Positions 9,051 to 18,161 of a stretch of DNA of 64,000 nt are shown here, piece by piece; the stretch's first letter is position 1, and the number at the start of each line of letters is the position of its first letter. Both the position numbers and the translations under genes were made by a program. This stretch comes from Pseudomonas donghuensis (GTDB taxonomy: Bacteria; Pseudomonadota; Gammaproteobacteria; Pseudomonadales; Pseudomonadaceae): NCBI RefSeq assembly GCF_000259195.1, contig NZ_JH650759.1, forward strand, positions 74,651-138,650. Direction: 5' to 3'. A model generated the notes under the pieces. It saw only the letters and a list, made by a program, of their open reading frames with translations, was not told the origin of the DNA and searched no databases.

Positions 9051-10871
9051 ATGAGCAGTCCTGAACCTCGCCCCCAGTCCACGTTGGCGATTTATTTCCG
9101 CCTTCTGGCATATGTGCGGCCCTATATCGGGCTGTTCTTGCTGAGCATCGTCGGCTTTCTGATTTTTGCCTCGACACAGCCGATGTTGGCCTACATCCTC
9201 AAGTATTTCGTCGACGGCCTGGCCAATCCGGAAGCCCGCCTGTTCCCAGGCAACCCTTACCTGGGCGAGCTGCAACTGCTGCAAGCGGTACCTTTGCTGA
9301 TTGTTGCTATTGCTGTCTGGCAAGGTGTCGGCTCATTTCTGGGCAACTTCTTCCTGGCTCGCGTCTCTCTCGGCCTGGTCCATGACCTGCGTGTCGTCCT
9401 GTTCAACAAGCTACTGGACCTGCCCAACCAGTACTTCGACAAGCACAACTCCGGCCACCTGATTTCCCGTATTACCTTCAACGTCACCATGGTTACCGGC
9501 GCGGCAACCGACGCGATCAAGGTGGTGATCCGTGAAGGCATGACGGTGGTCTTCCTGTTCTGCACCCTGTTGTGGATGAACTGGAAGCTCACCCTGGTGA
9601 TGGTTGCCATCCTGCCAATCATTGCCTTGATGGTAAGCAGCACCAGCCGCAAGTTTCGCAAGCAGAGCAAAAAGATCCAGGTGTCCATGGGCGACGTCAC
9701 CCATGTGGCCTCCGAAACCATCCATGGCTACCGCGTGGTCCGCAGCTTTGGTGGCGAAGGCTACGAGAAATCGCGCTTTCAGCAAGCCAGCCAGAGCAAT
9801 ACCGACAAGCAGCTGTCGATGACCAAGACTGGCGCTGTCTATACCCCAACGCTGCAGTTGGTGACCTACAGTGCCATGGCGGTGGTGATGTTCCTGGTCC
9901 TGTTGTTGCGTGGCGAGGCTTCGGCGGGTGATTTGGTGGCCTATATCACCATGGCCGGCCTGCTGCCCAAGCCGATTCGCCAGCTTTCCGAAGTCAGCTC
10001 CACCATCCAGCGCGGCGTGGCCGGTGCCGAAAGCATTTTCGAGCAACTGGATGAAGCCCCGGAAGTCGACAACGGCACCATCGAGCGTGACCGTCTGGAA
10101 GGGCGCCTTGAAGTGCGCAATCTCAGCTTCCAGTACCCCGGTACCGAGAAAAAGGTGCTGGACGATATCAGCTTCGTTGTCGAACCTGGGCAGATGGTAG
10201 CCCTGGTCGGGCGTTCCGGCAGTGGCAAGTCGACTCTAGCCGGATTGATCCCGCGTTTTTATCAGCATGAGCAGGGTCAGATCCTGCTCGATGGCGACGA
10301 AGTCCAGGCGCTTACCCTGCGTAGCCTGCGCCGCCAGATTGCCCTGGTGACCCAGCAGGTCACCTTGTTCAACGACACGGTGGCCAACAACATCGCGTAT
10401 GGCGACTTGGCCGGTGCGCCGATCGAGGCGATCCAGCAGGCAGCCTCCGAGGCTTATGCCGATGAGTTCATCAGCAAGATGCCGCAAGGCTACCAGACGC
10501 TGGTGGGGGAGAACGGCGTGCTGTTGTCCGGTGGCCAGCGCCAGCGCTTGGCAATTGCCCGTGCCTTGCTCAAGGACGCGCCTCTGCTGATTCTCGATGA
10601 GGCGACTTCGGCACTCGATACTGAATCGGAGCGGCATATCCAGGCGGCGCTGGACCATGTGGTGAAAAATCGTACCACCTTGGTCATTGCTCACCGTCTG
10701 ACCACTATCGAGAAAGCTGACCTGATCCTGGTCATGGAGGACGGCCGGATCGTTGAGCGTGGTACGCATCTGGAGCTACTGGCACAAAATGGCCATTACG
10801 CCCGCCTGCACGCCAAGGAGTTTGAAGAAGGCGGCGACTCGAAACCGACACAAGCGGTTGACGCATGTTGA
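9051..10871 (+). CDS. msbA: Lipid A-core flippase, ABC transporter MsbA
   Basis: A 606-residue half-size ABC exporter with six membrane helices in the first ~330 residues and one ATPase domain. The ATPase has Walker A GRSGSGKST (about 387-395), signature LSGGQ (492-496) and Walker B LLILDEATSALD (512-523). It flips core-lipid A across the inner membrane before Lpt export or O-chain ligation. The ATG at 9051 was chosen because MSSPEPRPQSTLAIYFRLLA gives the usual short tail before helix 1. The SD is poor. The stop overlaps the start of mig-14 by 7 bases. Length and motifs are typical. Confidence 0.96.
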   Translation: MSSPEPRPQSTLAIYFRLLAYVRPYIGLFLLSIVGFLIFASTQPMLAYILKYFVDGLANPEARLFPGNPYLGELQLLQAVPLLIVAIAVWQGVGSFLGNFFLARVSLGLVHDLRVVLFNKLLDLPNQYFDKHNSGHLISRITFNVTMVTGAATDAIKVVIREGMTVVFLFCTLLWMNWKLTLVMVAILPIIALMVSSTSRKFRKQSKKIQVSMGDVTHVASETIHGYRVVRSFGGEGYEKSRFQQASQSNTDKQLSMTKTGAVYTPTLQLVTYSAMAVVMFLVLLLRGEASAGDLVAYITMAGLLPKPIRQLSEVSSTIQRGVAGAESIFEQLDEAPEVDNGTIERDRLEGRLEVRNLSFQYPGTEKKVLDDISFVVEPGQMVALVGRSGSGKSTLAGLIPRFYQHEQGQILLDGDEVQALTLRSLRRQIALVTQQVTLFNDTVANNIAYGDLAGAPIEAIQQAASEAYADEFISKMPQGYQTLVGENGVLLSGGQRQRLAIARALLKDAPLLILDEATSALDTESERHIQAALDHVVKNRTTLVIAHRLTTIEKADLILVMEDGRIVERGTHLELLAQNGHYARLHAKEFEEGGDSKPTQAVDAC

Positions 10872-11761
10872 GTGCTCTGCGTTGGTGGCGTGAACGCGGC
10901 TGGCATGAAATCGATCAACAGAGCTATGCCAGCGCCTGGCAGCAGTTCGGCGGCAGTGTCGCCACCCATCCACACGTGGTGGAGCGGTTGTCTGAGTTTG
11001 TGCAAGTACCGGTACGTTATCTGGGTTGGCAGGTTGATGGCCAACTGAAAGCTGCTGTGCCTTGCTGGGGCCGACATGTGGCCCTTTCAAAGGAGGTGCT
11101 CAAGCGCGAAGGGAAGCGTGCCTTGCTGGACATGGGCAACGCTGAAATCATCCTGCCGGTATCGGCTGGCGTGCAGGTGCCTGTCCGTCAGCGTATGCGA
11201 TATGTCTCGGACATCAATGCCGCGCGGATCACTACCCTCAGGCAGCAACCCGAAGGCTTGGCGATGGCTAGGGAGCCGGAAGACTATTCGAAGAAATTTC
11301 GCTACAACCAGCGCCGCGAACTGCGCCTGCTCGAAGAGGCCGGCGGTACGCTGCAACCCATGCAGGCGTTCTCGGCCGCCGAACAGGCGGCAATGTACAC
11401 CGAGCTGTTCGAACGCCGTTGGGGCTTCGAGGTGCCGGGCAAGAAGGGGCTGGTCGAGGTCTTTACTTTGATGCGTGAGTTCATGACCGGTGCGGTGGCA
11501 ATGCTTGATGGGGCGCCCGTGGCTATTCAGGTGCTCTACCGGGTGGAAGCTCCGGGATGGATTTCACTGGAGTACATCAATGGTGGTGTCGATCCGCAAA
11601 GTCGTGATTTCAGCCCCGGCAGCGTGCTCAGTTTCGTCAACACCCAGCAGGCCTGGGATGATGCCAGAGCCCTTGGCAAGCCGTTGCGCTATTCCTTTGG
11701 TCGTGCCGACCGTGAATACAAGGAGCGTTGGTGCAATACGGTCCCGGTTCATCAGGTGTAA
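10865..11761 (+). CDS. mig-14: Mig-14 family protein (antimicrobial peptide resistance)
   Basis: The 298-residue protein starts MLSALRWWRERGWHEIDQQS and resembles Mig-14, an inner-membrane-associated protein linked to polymyxin and cathelicidin resistance in Salmonella and P. aeruginosa. No signal peptide or clear membrane helix is visible. The C-terminal half (DYSKKFRYNQRRELRLLEEA near 140, later YSFGRADREYKERW) looks like a GNAT/FemAB-type acyltransferase fold. The reaction is not established. It overlaps msbA and is followed 3 bases later by the deacetylase, in the same order as the P. aeruginosa core locus, so it probably belongs to that operon. Confidence 0.8.
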   Translation: MLSALRWWRERGWHEIDQQSYASAWQQFGGSVATHPHVVERLSEFVQVPVRYLGWQVDGQLKAAVPCWGRHVALSKEVLKREGKRALLDMGNAEIILPVSAGVQVPVRQRMRYVSDINAARITTLRQQPEGLAMAREPEDYSKKFRYNQRRELRLLEEAGGTLQPMQAFSAAEQAAMYTELFERRWGFEVPGKKGLVEVFTLMREFMTGAVAMLDGAPVAIQVLYRVEAPGWISLEYINGGVDPQSRDFSPGSVLSFVNTQQAWDDARALGKPLRYSFGRADREYKERWCNTVPVHQV

Positions 11762-11764
11762 CTC

Positions 11765-13165
11765 ATGATTGCGCGTAAACAACGGCTGTTGAAGGCTCAT
11801 CGACGGAACAAGCGCCTGGTGCTGATCGCCGCGCTGCTGGTGCTGGTCGGCCTGGGCGTGATGTTGGCCTGGTGGCTGGTGCCGCTGCTCATGCTGGTGG
11901 GGTGGATCGCTCACGAGGCGTGGTTCGCAGATCATCTGTTCTATCGGGGCAGCGACAACTATCAGTACCGGTTCCCGGATGATGTGCCACAACAGCCGGT
12001 TTCACTGGTTTCAGGCAAGGTGCAGTTGAGCGCTACGCTGGCCGAAGGCGAAACCCTGATCCTGGCCATACGTGTTCAGCACCGGTGGCTCGGGCGATGG
12101 CTCGATCCCTATGTCGAAGTGGGTGACGACCGTCAGGATTTCGAGCGCGGGGTTGCGGGCCTGCGCTTTTTGAATTTGTCCGGTCAGCGGGAAGTGCTGA
12201 GGCGTGGGGAGTTGAGCCTGCGTGGGCGTCATTGTCAGATCGGAGCAACAGGCACCCTGTATGTCATGGCCAACCCGGCCTATGGCAAGCAGCGGTCGAT
12301 GATTCTCGCGCCGCATGCTGACGACGCTGAGTTGGCGGCCTTCGGGTTCTATAGCGCCAGTGACGAGGTCAGCATCGTGACCGTTACCCAGGGTGAGATC
12401 GAAGCGCAATCCTACCAGCGCCTGGGGCTCGATCCTGCCCAGGCGGCGCGCTTGAAAGGGCGATTACGCAGTTGGGACAGCCTGGCGATACCCTTGTGGG
12501 GGGGCGTTGAGGCGAGTCATTGCGTGCAGTTGGGCTATTACTGTCTGCAACTGCCGTCAATGGCCAGTGAACCTGACAAAGCCTGGGGGTCGCGGGAGTC
12601 GGGCGAGAGCGATACGCGTAGCGTGCGCCAGCACAATCCCCTGGCATTACCGGGGGACCAGGATGGTGCGCCGACCTGGACCAACCTGGTGGCCGATCTA
12701 GTGGCCCTGTTGGAGCATTTTCGGCCGGAATTGATCGTCACTCCGCATCCTGAACTTGACCCGCACGCGGATCATGTTGCCACTAGTCAGGCGATTTTTA
12801 CGGCGATTCGTCTGAGTCGTTGGCGGCCTTCCACTGCGCTGCTGTATGCCAATCACCTGCACGACAACGACCGCTGGCCAATGGGTCCGGCGGGGATGGG
12901 CATCGCCTTGCCGCCCGCCATCGAGGCGTTGCCGGCCGATCGCTTGTGGAGCCCTACGCTGGACGCCACGAAGCAACTGGACAAGGCCATGGCGCTGGCA
13001 ATGCAGCATGACCTTCAGGGGGCACTACCGTTCAAACGGCGGATTCGCCGGCTGATCCAGCGGTTGCTGACCGGCAGGCGATGGCCAGCTACTGGCGAGA
13101 ATGAGTTCCTGCGCAAAGCGGTCAGGCGTCATGAGCTGTTTTGGGTGCGTCGGATAGTCGATTGA
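11765..13165 (+). CDS. dnpA: PIG-L/LmbE-family de-N-acetylase, DnpA-like
   Basis: A 466-residue protein with two closely spaced membrane segments (about residues 18-52) and then a soluble region. The catalytic domain starts with MILAPHADDAELAAFG (about 179), a version of the AHPDDE zinc motif, and has PHPELDPHADHV, the second His motif. This PIG-L fold removes N-acetyl groups from GlcNAc-type sugars. The homologue in the P. aeruginosa LPS core locus, DnpA, affects fluoroquinolone persister levels. The substrate is presumed to be an LPS amino sugar; that is inference. It starts 3 bases after mig-14. Confidence 0.8.
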   Translation: MIARKQRLLKAHRRNKRLVLIAALLVLVGLGVMLAWWLVPLLMLVGWIAHEAWFADHLFYRGSDNYQYRFPDDVPQQPVSLVSGKVQLSATLAEGETLILAIRVQHRWLGRWLDPYVEVGDDRQDFERGVAGLRFLNLSGQREVLRRGELSLRGRHCQIGATGTLYVMANPAYGKQRSMILAPHADDAELAAFGFYSASDEVSIVTVTQGEIEAQSYQRLGLDPAQAARLKGRLRSWDSLAIPLWGGVEASHCVQLGYYCLQLPSMASEPDKAWGSRESGESDTRSVRQHNPLALPGDQDGAPTWTNLVADLVALLEHFRPELIVTPHPELDPHADHVATSQAIFTAIRLSRWRPSTALLYANHLHDNDRWPMGPAGMGIALPPAIEALPADRLWSPTLDATKQLDKAMALAMQHDLQGALPFKRRIRRLIQRLLTGRRWPATGENEFLRKAVRRHELFWVRRIVD

Positions 13166-13230
13166 GGTCTGACGATTCAGCCCTGTGCTAATATCCTGCC
13201 CCTGTTAATTATTTTGTATATGGGTTGCCC

Positions 13231-14652
13231 ATGAAGTTGTCCATGCCGCGTTTCGATCAAGCCCCGGTACTGGTGGTGGGCGATGTCATGCTCGACCGCT
13301 ACTGGCATGGCGGTACCTCACGGATTTCGCCTGAAGCGCCGGTACCGGTGGTCAAGGTCGAACAGATCGAGGACCGTCCCGGCGGCGCGGCCAACGTGGC
13401 CTTGAACATCGCCGCCCTGGGGGCCCCGGCTGCACTGGTTGGCGTGACGGGCCAGGACGAGGCGGCCGACAGCCTCGCCAACAGCCTGCAGGCTGCCGGT
13501 GTGCGCTCGATCTTCCAGCGTATTGCCCACCAGCCGACCATCGTCAAGTTGCGGGTCATGAGCCGCCATCAGCAGTTGCTGCGTATCGACTTTGAAGAGC
13601 CCTTTGCCACCGACCCGTTGTCCCTGGGCACCGAGGTCGATGCGCTGCTCGATGGCGTCAAGGTGCTGGTCCTGTCGGACTATGGCAAGGGCGCGTTGAA
13701 AAACCACCAGAGCCTGATCCAGGCGGCCCGGGCCAAGGGCATTCCGGTGCTGGCCGACCCCAAGGGCAAGGATTTCTCGATCTACCGTGGTGCCAGCCTG
13801 ATCACCCCCAACCTCAGCGAGTTCGAAACCATCGTTGGCCGTTGCGCCGACGAGGCCGAGCTGGTGGCCAAGGGTGGCCAACTAATGAGCGAGCTGGAGC
13901 TCGGTGCCTTGCTGGTGACCCGTGGCGAGCACGGCATGACCTTGCTGCGTCCTGGTCACCCGGCCCTGCACCTGCCTGCCCGGGCCCGTGAAGTGTTTGA
14001 CGTGACGGGTGCCGGCGATACGGTGATCTCGACCCTGGCCGCAGCCATTGCTGCCGGCGAAGAGCTGCCCCATGCGGTGGGCCTGGCCAATCTTGCCGCC
14101 GGTATCGTGGTCGGCAAACTGGGTACCGCAGCCATCAGTGCCCCGGAGTTGCGCCGCGCCATCCAGCGCGAAGAAGGTTCCGAGCGTGGCGTGCTGAGCC
14201 TCGACCAGCTGCTGCTGGCCATCGATGATGCCCGCGCGCACAACGAGAAGATCGTCTTCACCAACGGTTGCTTTGACATCCTCCATGCCGGTCACGTGAC
14301 CTACCTGGAGCAGGCCCGTGCCCAGGGCGATCGCCTGATTGTCGCGGTCAACGATGATGCCTCGGTCAGCCGCCTGAAAGGTCCGGGCCGGCCGATCAAC
14401 AGTGTTGACCGGCGCATGGCTGTGCTGGCCGGCCTCGGGGCAGTGGACTGGGTCATCAGCTTCCCTGAGGGTACGCCGGAGAACCTGCTGAGCCAGGTCA
14501 AGCCGGACGTGCTGGTCAAGGGCGGTGACTATGGCATCGACCAGGTGGTCGGCGCCGATATCGTCACGGCCTACGGCGGCACCGTGAAGGTGCTGGGGCT
14601 GGTGGAAAACAGCTCGACCACCGCTATCGTCGAGAAGATCCGCAAGAACTGA
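13231..14652 (+). CDS. hldE: Bifunctional heptose-7-phosphate kinase / heptose-1-phosphate adenylyltransferase HldE
   Basis: A 473-residue fusion. The N-terminal ribokinase-type domain (1 to about 315) has [20 protein letters not shown] and the DVTGAGDT anion hole. The C-terminal nucleotidyltransferase has [11 protein letters not shown] at 345-355 containing HAGH. It makes ADP-heptose, the donor for LPS inner core. The ATG at 13231 gives the usual [21 protein letters not shown]-terminus; an in-frame ATG six bases earlier is less likely. Length matches full fusions. A palindrome follows directly. Confidence 0.96.
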   Translation: MKLSMPRFDQAPVLVVGDVMLDRYWHGGTSRISPEAPVPVVKVEQIEDRPGGAANVALNIAALGAPAALVGVTGQDEAADSLANSLQAAGVRSIFQRIAHQPTIVKLRVMSRHQQLLRIDFEEPFATDPLSLGTEVDALLDGVKVLVLSDYGKGALKNHQSLIQAARAKGIPVLADPKGKDFSIYRGASLITPNLSEFETIVGRCADEAELVAKGGQLMSELELGALLVTRGEHGMTLLRPGHPALHLPARAREVFDVTGAGDTVISTLAAAIAAGEELPHAVGLANLAAGIVVGKLGTAAISAPELRRAIQREEGSERGVLSLDQLLLAIDDARAHNEKIVFTNGCFDILHAGHVTYLEQARAQGDRLIVAVNDDASVSRLKGPGRPINSVDRRMAVLAGLGAVDWVISFPEGTPENLLSQVKPDVLVKGGDYGIDQVVGADIVTAYGGTVKVLGLVENSSTTAIVEKIRKN

Positions 14653-14655
14653 AAC

Positions 14656-14680
14656 ATCGCGGGGCAAGTCGCCCCGCGAT
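14656..14680. terminator. Short REP-like hairpin after hldE
   Basis: ATCGCGGGGC (14656-14665) pairs perfectly with GCCCCGCGAT (14671-14680) across AAGTC. It has no long T-run. It lies between the convergent hldE (stop 14652) and the minus-strand gene ending at 14686, so it could act on both. The sequence is a shortened form of the CGCGGGGCAAG REP family. Confidence 0.55.
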
Positions 14681-14685
14681 CGGCT

Positions 14686-15648
14686 CTACTTGCGCAATCC
14701 GCCACGGGCCATCTGCAACAGCTCCCGCGCTCTACCGGTCAGCCGCTTCAAGCCGCTGTCCGGCTTCGCTGGCGTCAGGCCTTGCTGCCTGACCCAGTCC
14801 TTCCAACGTATCCGCTCATCCCTGACCAGCCATCCCTCCTGCCTGGCAAAGCTTTCGGCTAGGTACAGGCCGCGGGTGCTGGCCGGTAGCAGACGATCCT
14901 TGCTCAGGGTGTAGAGTTCGGCACGTGGCTGGCCGTCTTCCAGCGGCATCAGGTACAGGTCGGGGCGCTTGCGGTTGAGGCGAGCGACGAGTTGGTCGCC
15001 TTCAAGGCGCTCGTCAACGTGGAACAGGCTCAGTGATTTGGCCTCGCGGGGGACTTGCAGACACAGGTCGTAGATCAACTGCAGTGACGCGGTGGGCAAG
15101 TGCACGTAGGCCCGAGGCCGCTCCAGCAACTGCAGATTGGCGCAGCGCACCGGGCGTGCGGCGCCGGACTGCGGAGTGAGCACGAAGGGCAGGGCTTCGC
15201 GGTAGTGCAAGGCGTCAGCGTAGGGCGCCGGTAGCCAGGTGTCGTTGAAGCGCCCGCCAAGCCAGCCTTCCGGGGTTTCCAGCAGGCATTCTTCGGCAAC
15301 CTCCTGAATTGCCGTATGCAGCGGCAGGTTCAGCTCCTGAGCGGGCACATAGCCTGAAATCAGTTTCAGCACCACATCGCCGCGGTCCTGACGGCGCTGA
15401 CGCACCAGCACCCAGTAATCGCGATTTTGCCAGCGCAGGGTCAGGCGCACCGACACGCCGAGATTGGCCAGCTCGATAGCAAAGTGCTGGCTGTCGGCGA
15501 GCTGGATCGGCTTGCGCCGTTGCAGGGTCTGGGCGAAGTTCAGCGGCATGCCGATGCTCTGGTAGACGAGGCCTTCGGGGCTGGCCTCGACGTGCAGCGG
15601 CAGGGTCTTGAAGTTGCTGGGGTTCTTGCGGATCAGCGTTCGCGGCAT
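14686..15648 (-). CDS. Conserved pseudomonad protein with a degenerate Nudix box
   Basis: A 320-residue soluble protein starting MPRTLIRKNPSNFKTLPLHV. ATG 15648 has AAGGAG seven bases upstream. Residues 99-123 contain a near-Nudix pattern: G99, E105, then QEVAEECLL (115-123), against the canonical G-x5-E-x7-REUxEExGU. The spacing is two residues too long, R becomes Q and G becomes L. I recall relatives labelled metal ABC transporter ATPase, but no Walker motifs are present, so that name is unsupported. It is upstream of nothing else on this strand. The AKR/FAD pair precedes it, 47 bases away, and could be co-transcribed. Function unknown. Confidence 0.7.
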   Translation of the reverse strand: MPRTLIRKNPSNFKTLPLHVEASPEGLVYQSIGMPLNFAQTLQRRKPIQLADSQHFAIELANLGVSVRLTLRWQNRDYWVLVRQRRQDRGDVVLKLISGYVPAQELNLPLHTAIQEVAEECLLETPEGWLGGRFNDTWLPAPYADALHYREALPFVLTPQSGAARPVRCANLQLLERPRAYVHLPTASLQLIYDLCLQVPREAKSLSLFHVDERLEGDQLVARLNRKRPDLYLMPLEDGQPRAELYTLSKDRLLPASTRGLYLAESFARQEGWLVRDERIRWKDWVRQQGLTPAKPDSGLKRLTGRARELLQMARGGLRK

Positions 15649-15695
15649 GTCGGCTCCTTCTTGCGTTGGGGTCGGCCGCGGCGGCGGCGTGGATG

Positions 15696-16505
15696 TCAGT
15701 GGCGCAGGACGTTGGCAACGGTTGCCACGTTATGGGCCAGGTGCAGCGGGTTGATGGTGCCGACAATAGCACTGCTGACGCCAGGCTGGGCAAACAGCAG
15801 TTCGAAGCTGGCGCGCACCGGATCGACCCCCGGGCTCAGGCACACGTGACCACTGGCCAGGGCCTTTTTCACCAGGATCGCCTTGCCGTGTTCGGCAGCG
15901 TAATCGATCACCGGTCGTTCAGCCTGCTCGTTCAGATTGTAGGTGACCATGGCGCAATCGCCGCGCTCAAGCGCTTTGAGGCCGCCCGCTGCGGTCTTGC
16001 CGGAAAGGCCGAAACCTCGGATCTTGCCTTCCTGCTTCAACGCTTCGAGGGTCTGGTAGACCTCTTCATGTTCGAGGATATGCAGATCGTTGCCGTCGGA
16101 ATGCACCAGCACCAGGTCGATGCAGTCGGTTTCCAGGCGTTTGAGGCTGCGCTCGATGGAAAAGCGCGTGTGCGCTGCACTGAAGTCGAAACGCGACTGG
16201 CCGTCTTCGAACTCCTCGCCCACCTTGCTGACGATCACCCAGTGCTCACGCTGACCGCGCAACAGCGGGCCGAGGCGTTCCTCGCTGCGGCCGTAGGCTG
16301 GCGCGGTGTCGATCAGGTTGATGCCCAGCTCGCGGGCCTGGGCCAGCAGCATGCGTGCTTCAGCGTCGTCGGGAATGGTGAAGCCGTTGGGGTACTTGAC
16401 GCCCTGGTCGCGGCCGAGCTTGACGGTGCCCAGGCCCAGTGGCGACACCGTCAGGCCGGTACTGCCGAGGGGACGATGCAGGTCGTGCAGGCTCGGCAGG
16501 CTCAT
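15696..16505 (-). CDS. Aldo/keto reductase family protein
   Basis: A 269-residue AKR. MSLPSLHDLHRPLGSTGLTV starts at ATG 16505, which overlaps the upstream gene's TGA in an ATGA. An ATG 18 bases earlier is possible but less economical. INLIDTAPAYGRSEERLG holds the catalytic Asp and Tyr, with the later LVHSDG and LSGKTAAG segments. These enzymes reduce carbonyls with NAD(P)H. The physiological substrate is unknown. The overlap with the FAD oxidoreductase implies a two-gene redox unit. Confidence 0.85.
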   Translation of the reverse strand: MSLPSLHDLHRPLGSTGLTVSPLGLGTVKLGRDQGVKYPNGFTIPDDAEARMLLAQARELGINLIDTAPAYGRSEERLGPLLRGQREHWVIVSKVGEEFEDGQSRFDFSAAHTRFSIERSLKRLETDCIDLVLVHSDGNDLHILEHEEVYQTLEALKQEGKIRGFGLSGKTAAGGLKALERGDCAMVTYNLNEQAERPVIDYAAEHGKAILVKKALASGHVCLSPGVDPVRASFELLFAQPGVSSAIVGTINPLHLAHNVATVANVLRH

Positions 16506-17677
16506 GGCAGCAGTTGCTCCCACACCGGCAGGGCCATGGGTGGCCGGGGCAGTTCGGGCAGGGCAGCCTGAGCGGCCGGCTTGATGCCGTCACGCTCAAG
16601 GGTGGCCAGCACCCGGTCGCTGAAGTCCGGGGCCAGGGCCAGCTTGGTCGGCCAGCCCACCAGCAGACGCTGTTGCTCGGCAAGGAAGGCGTTGTCCGGG
16701 CGCACCAGCCCCGACTGTGCGGGCTCGGCGCGGTCGATGCGCACGGTGGCCCAGCGCACCTGGCTGAGGTCGATCCAGGGCAGCAGGTTGCCGACTTCTT
16801 TTTTCGCCGCCGCAATCTGCGCTTCAGGTTCGCGGGCTACGCCATCGGCTTCGGCCAGGTCGCCGCCCAAGTACCAGACCCACTGGCCATCAGCTGCCGG
16901 GTGGCTGGTGACGGTGATGCGCGGCTTCGGCCCGCCGCCCAGGCAGTGGGCGTACAAGGGCTTGAGGCTGGCGCCCTTGGCCATGACCATGTGCAGCGGC
17001 CGGCGCTGCATGGCCGGCTGGCTCAGGCCCAGGGCTTCAAGTAACGCGGCATTGCCGGCACCGGCGCTGAGCACCACGCGTTGGGCGCGGATCTCGCGGC
17101 CGTCGACGCGCAAGCCAAGCAGCTCGCCATTGTCGTTCAGCGGTTCGATGGATTGAGCGGCCAGCAGGCTGTCGCCGGCCAGCTCCGCGAGCTTGTTCAG
17201 CAGGCTCGGCACATCGACGACCAATTCGGCCAGGCGATAGACCTTGCCCTTGAAGGCGCGGTCCTGCAGGGCAGGCGGCAGTTGATCGCCCTTGACCTGA
17301 TCGACACGGCCGCGCACCGCCTTGCTGGCAAAAAAGCTGGTGAGATTGCCGGCCAGGGTGCCGGGTGACCACAAGTAATGGGCGTCAGACAGCAGGCGCA
17401 CGCCGGACAGGTCCAGCTCGCCGTTGCCGGCCAGGGCCTCGCGCCAGCGCCGCGGCATGTCGGCGATGGCCTCCGAGGCGCCGGTCAGGGCACCGTGCAG
17501 GGCATATTTGGCGCCGCCGTGGATGATCCCCTGGGACTTGAGGGTTTGCTCGCCACCGAGGCTGGCGCGTTCCACCAGCACTGTCGAATAGCCGAGCCGG
17601 CGCAGGCGGGCATTGAGCCAGAGGCCTGCGACCCCGGCGCCGACGATCAGCACATCGGTGGAAATTACGGTTGGCAT
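16502..17677 (-). CDS. FAD-dependent oxidoreductase (DAO/GlpD-like fold)
   Basis: A 391-residue flavoprotein beginning MPTVISTDVLIVGAGVAGLW, a textbook FAD Rossmann GxGxxG at residues 13-18. TVLVERASLGGEQTLKSQG follows, and near the middle VVLSAGAGNAALLEALG, as in the D-amino-acid oxidase/glycerol-3-phosphate dehydrogenase superfamily. The substrate cannot be deduced. GAGG precedes ATG 17677. Its stop overlaps the start of the aldo/keto reductase by 4 bases, a strong sign of coupled expression. A homologue sits at the same place in P. aeruginosa. Confidence 0.85.
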   Translation of the reverse strand: MPTVISTDVLIVGAGVAGLWLNARLRRLGYSTVLVERASLGGEQTLKSQGIIHGGAKYALHGALTGASEAIADMPRRWREALAGNGELDLSGVRLLSDAHYLWSPGTLAGNLTSFFASKAVRGRVDQVKGDQLPPALQDRAFKGKVYRLAELVVDVPSLLNKLAELAGDSLLAAQSIEPLNDNGELLGLRVDGREIRAQRVVLSAGAGNAALLEALGLSQPAMQRRPLHMVMAKGASLKPLYAHCLGGGPKPRITVTSHPAADGQWVWYLGGDLAEADGVAREPEAQIAAAKKEVGNLLPWIDLSQVRWATVRIDRAEPAQSGLVRPDNAFLAEQQRLLVGWPTKLALAPDFSDRVLATLERDGIKPAAQAALPELPRPPMALPVWEQLLP

Positions 17678-17745
17678 GCATGAACCTCACAAGCTTGGAC
17701 AGACGCCCAGTATACAGCCTGTGAAGCATTGCACCCGGTTGCGGA

Positions 17746-18078
17746 TCAATGCCCGGCGGTTTTCGAGAAGACCTGGATCACCACCACGCCGCCGACGATC
17801 ATGGCCATGCCGAGCATCGCCGGTACATCCAGCTTCTGCCCGTAGATCACCAGCGCCGCGATGCTGATCAGGACGATGCCCAGGCCCGACCAGATTGCAT
17901 AGGCGATACCCACCGGAATGCTGCGCACCACCAGGGTCAGCATCCAGAACGCCACCGCGTAGCCACAGACCATCAGCAGCAGTGGCAGGGGCGTGCTCAG
18001 GCCCTTGACGGCTTTCATCGAGGCGGTGGCGATAACTTCGGCGCAGATGGCGATAGCCAGGTAGGTGTAGGCATTCAT
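17746..18078 (-). CDS. emrE: Small multidrug resistance (SMR) exporter, EmrE-type
   Basis: A 110-residue protein with four membrane helices. Glu14 (YLAIAICAEVIATASMK) is the essential proton- and substrate-binding residue of EmrE. GIAYAIWSGLGIVLI is the conserved SMR loop and third helix. It functions as a dimer in the inner membrane, exchanging protons for quaternary cations. The ATG at 18078 has AGGA upstream. It is divergent from a LysR-type gene across 86 bases containing a palindrome, so regulation by that LysR protein is possible. Substrate range is inferred from family only. Confidence 0.9.
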   Translation of the reverse strand: MNAYTYLAIAICAEVIATASMKAVKGLSTPLPLLLMVCGYAVAFWMLTLVVRSIPVGIAYAIWSGLGIVLISIAALVIYGQKLDVPAMLGMAMIVGGVVVIQVFSKTAGH

Positions 18079-18140
18079 GTCGGTAATCCTCTGTTCTGGC
18101 TGGGCATTCTAGAGCAAGCCTGAATGGGGTAAAGTCATTA

Positions 18141-18161
18141 CCTATCTTCCCTGGAGATAGG
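18141..18161. promoter_or_regulatory. Palindromic candidate LysR operator between emrE and lysR-type gene
   Basis: CCTATCT (18141-18147) and AGATAGG (18155-18161) form a perfect 7-bp inverted repeat with a 7-base gap, directly upstream of the LysR-type start at 18165 and overlapping its GGAG ribosome-binding site. Dyads of this size upstream of a divergent LysR gene are typical regulator sites. An RNA hairpin masking the SD is the alternative. Confidence 0.45.

Noticed and set aside
14686-15648. Naming this protein a metal ABC transporter ATPase
   Set aside because: No Walker A, signature or Walker B motif is visible.
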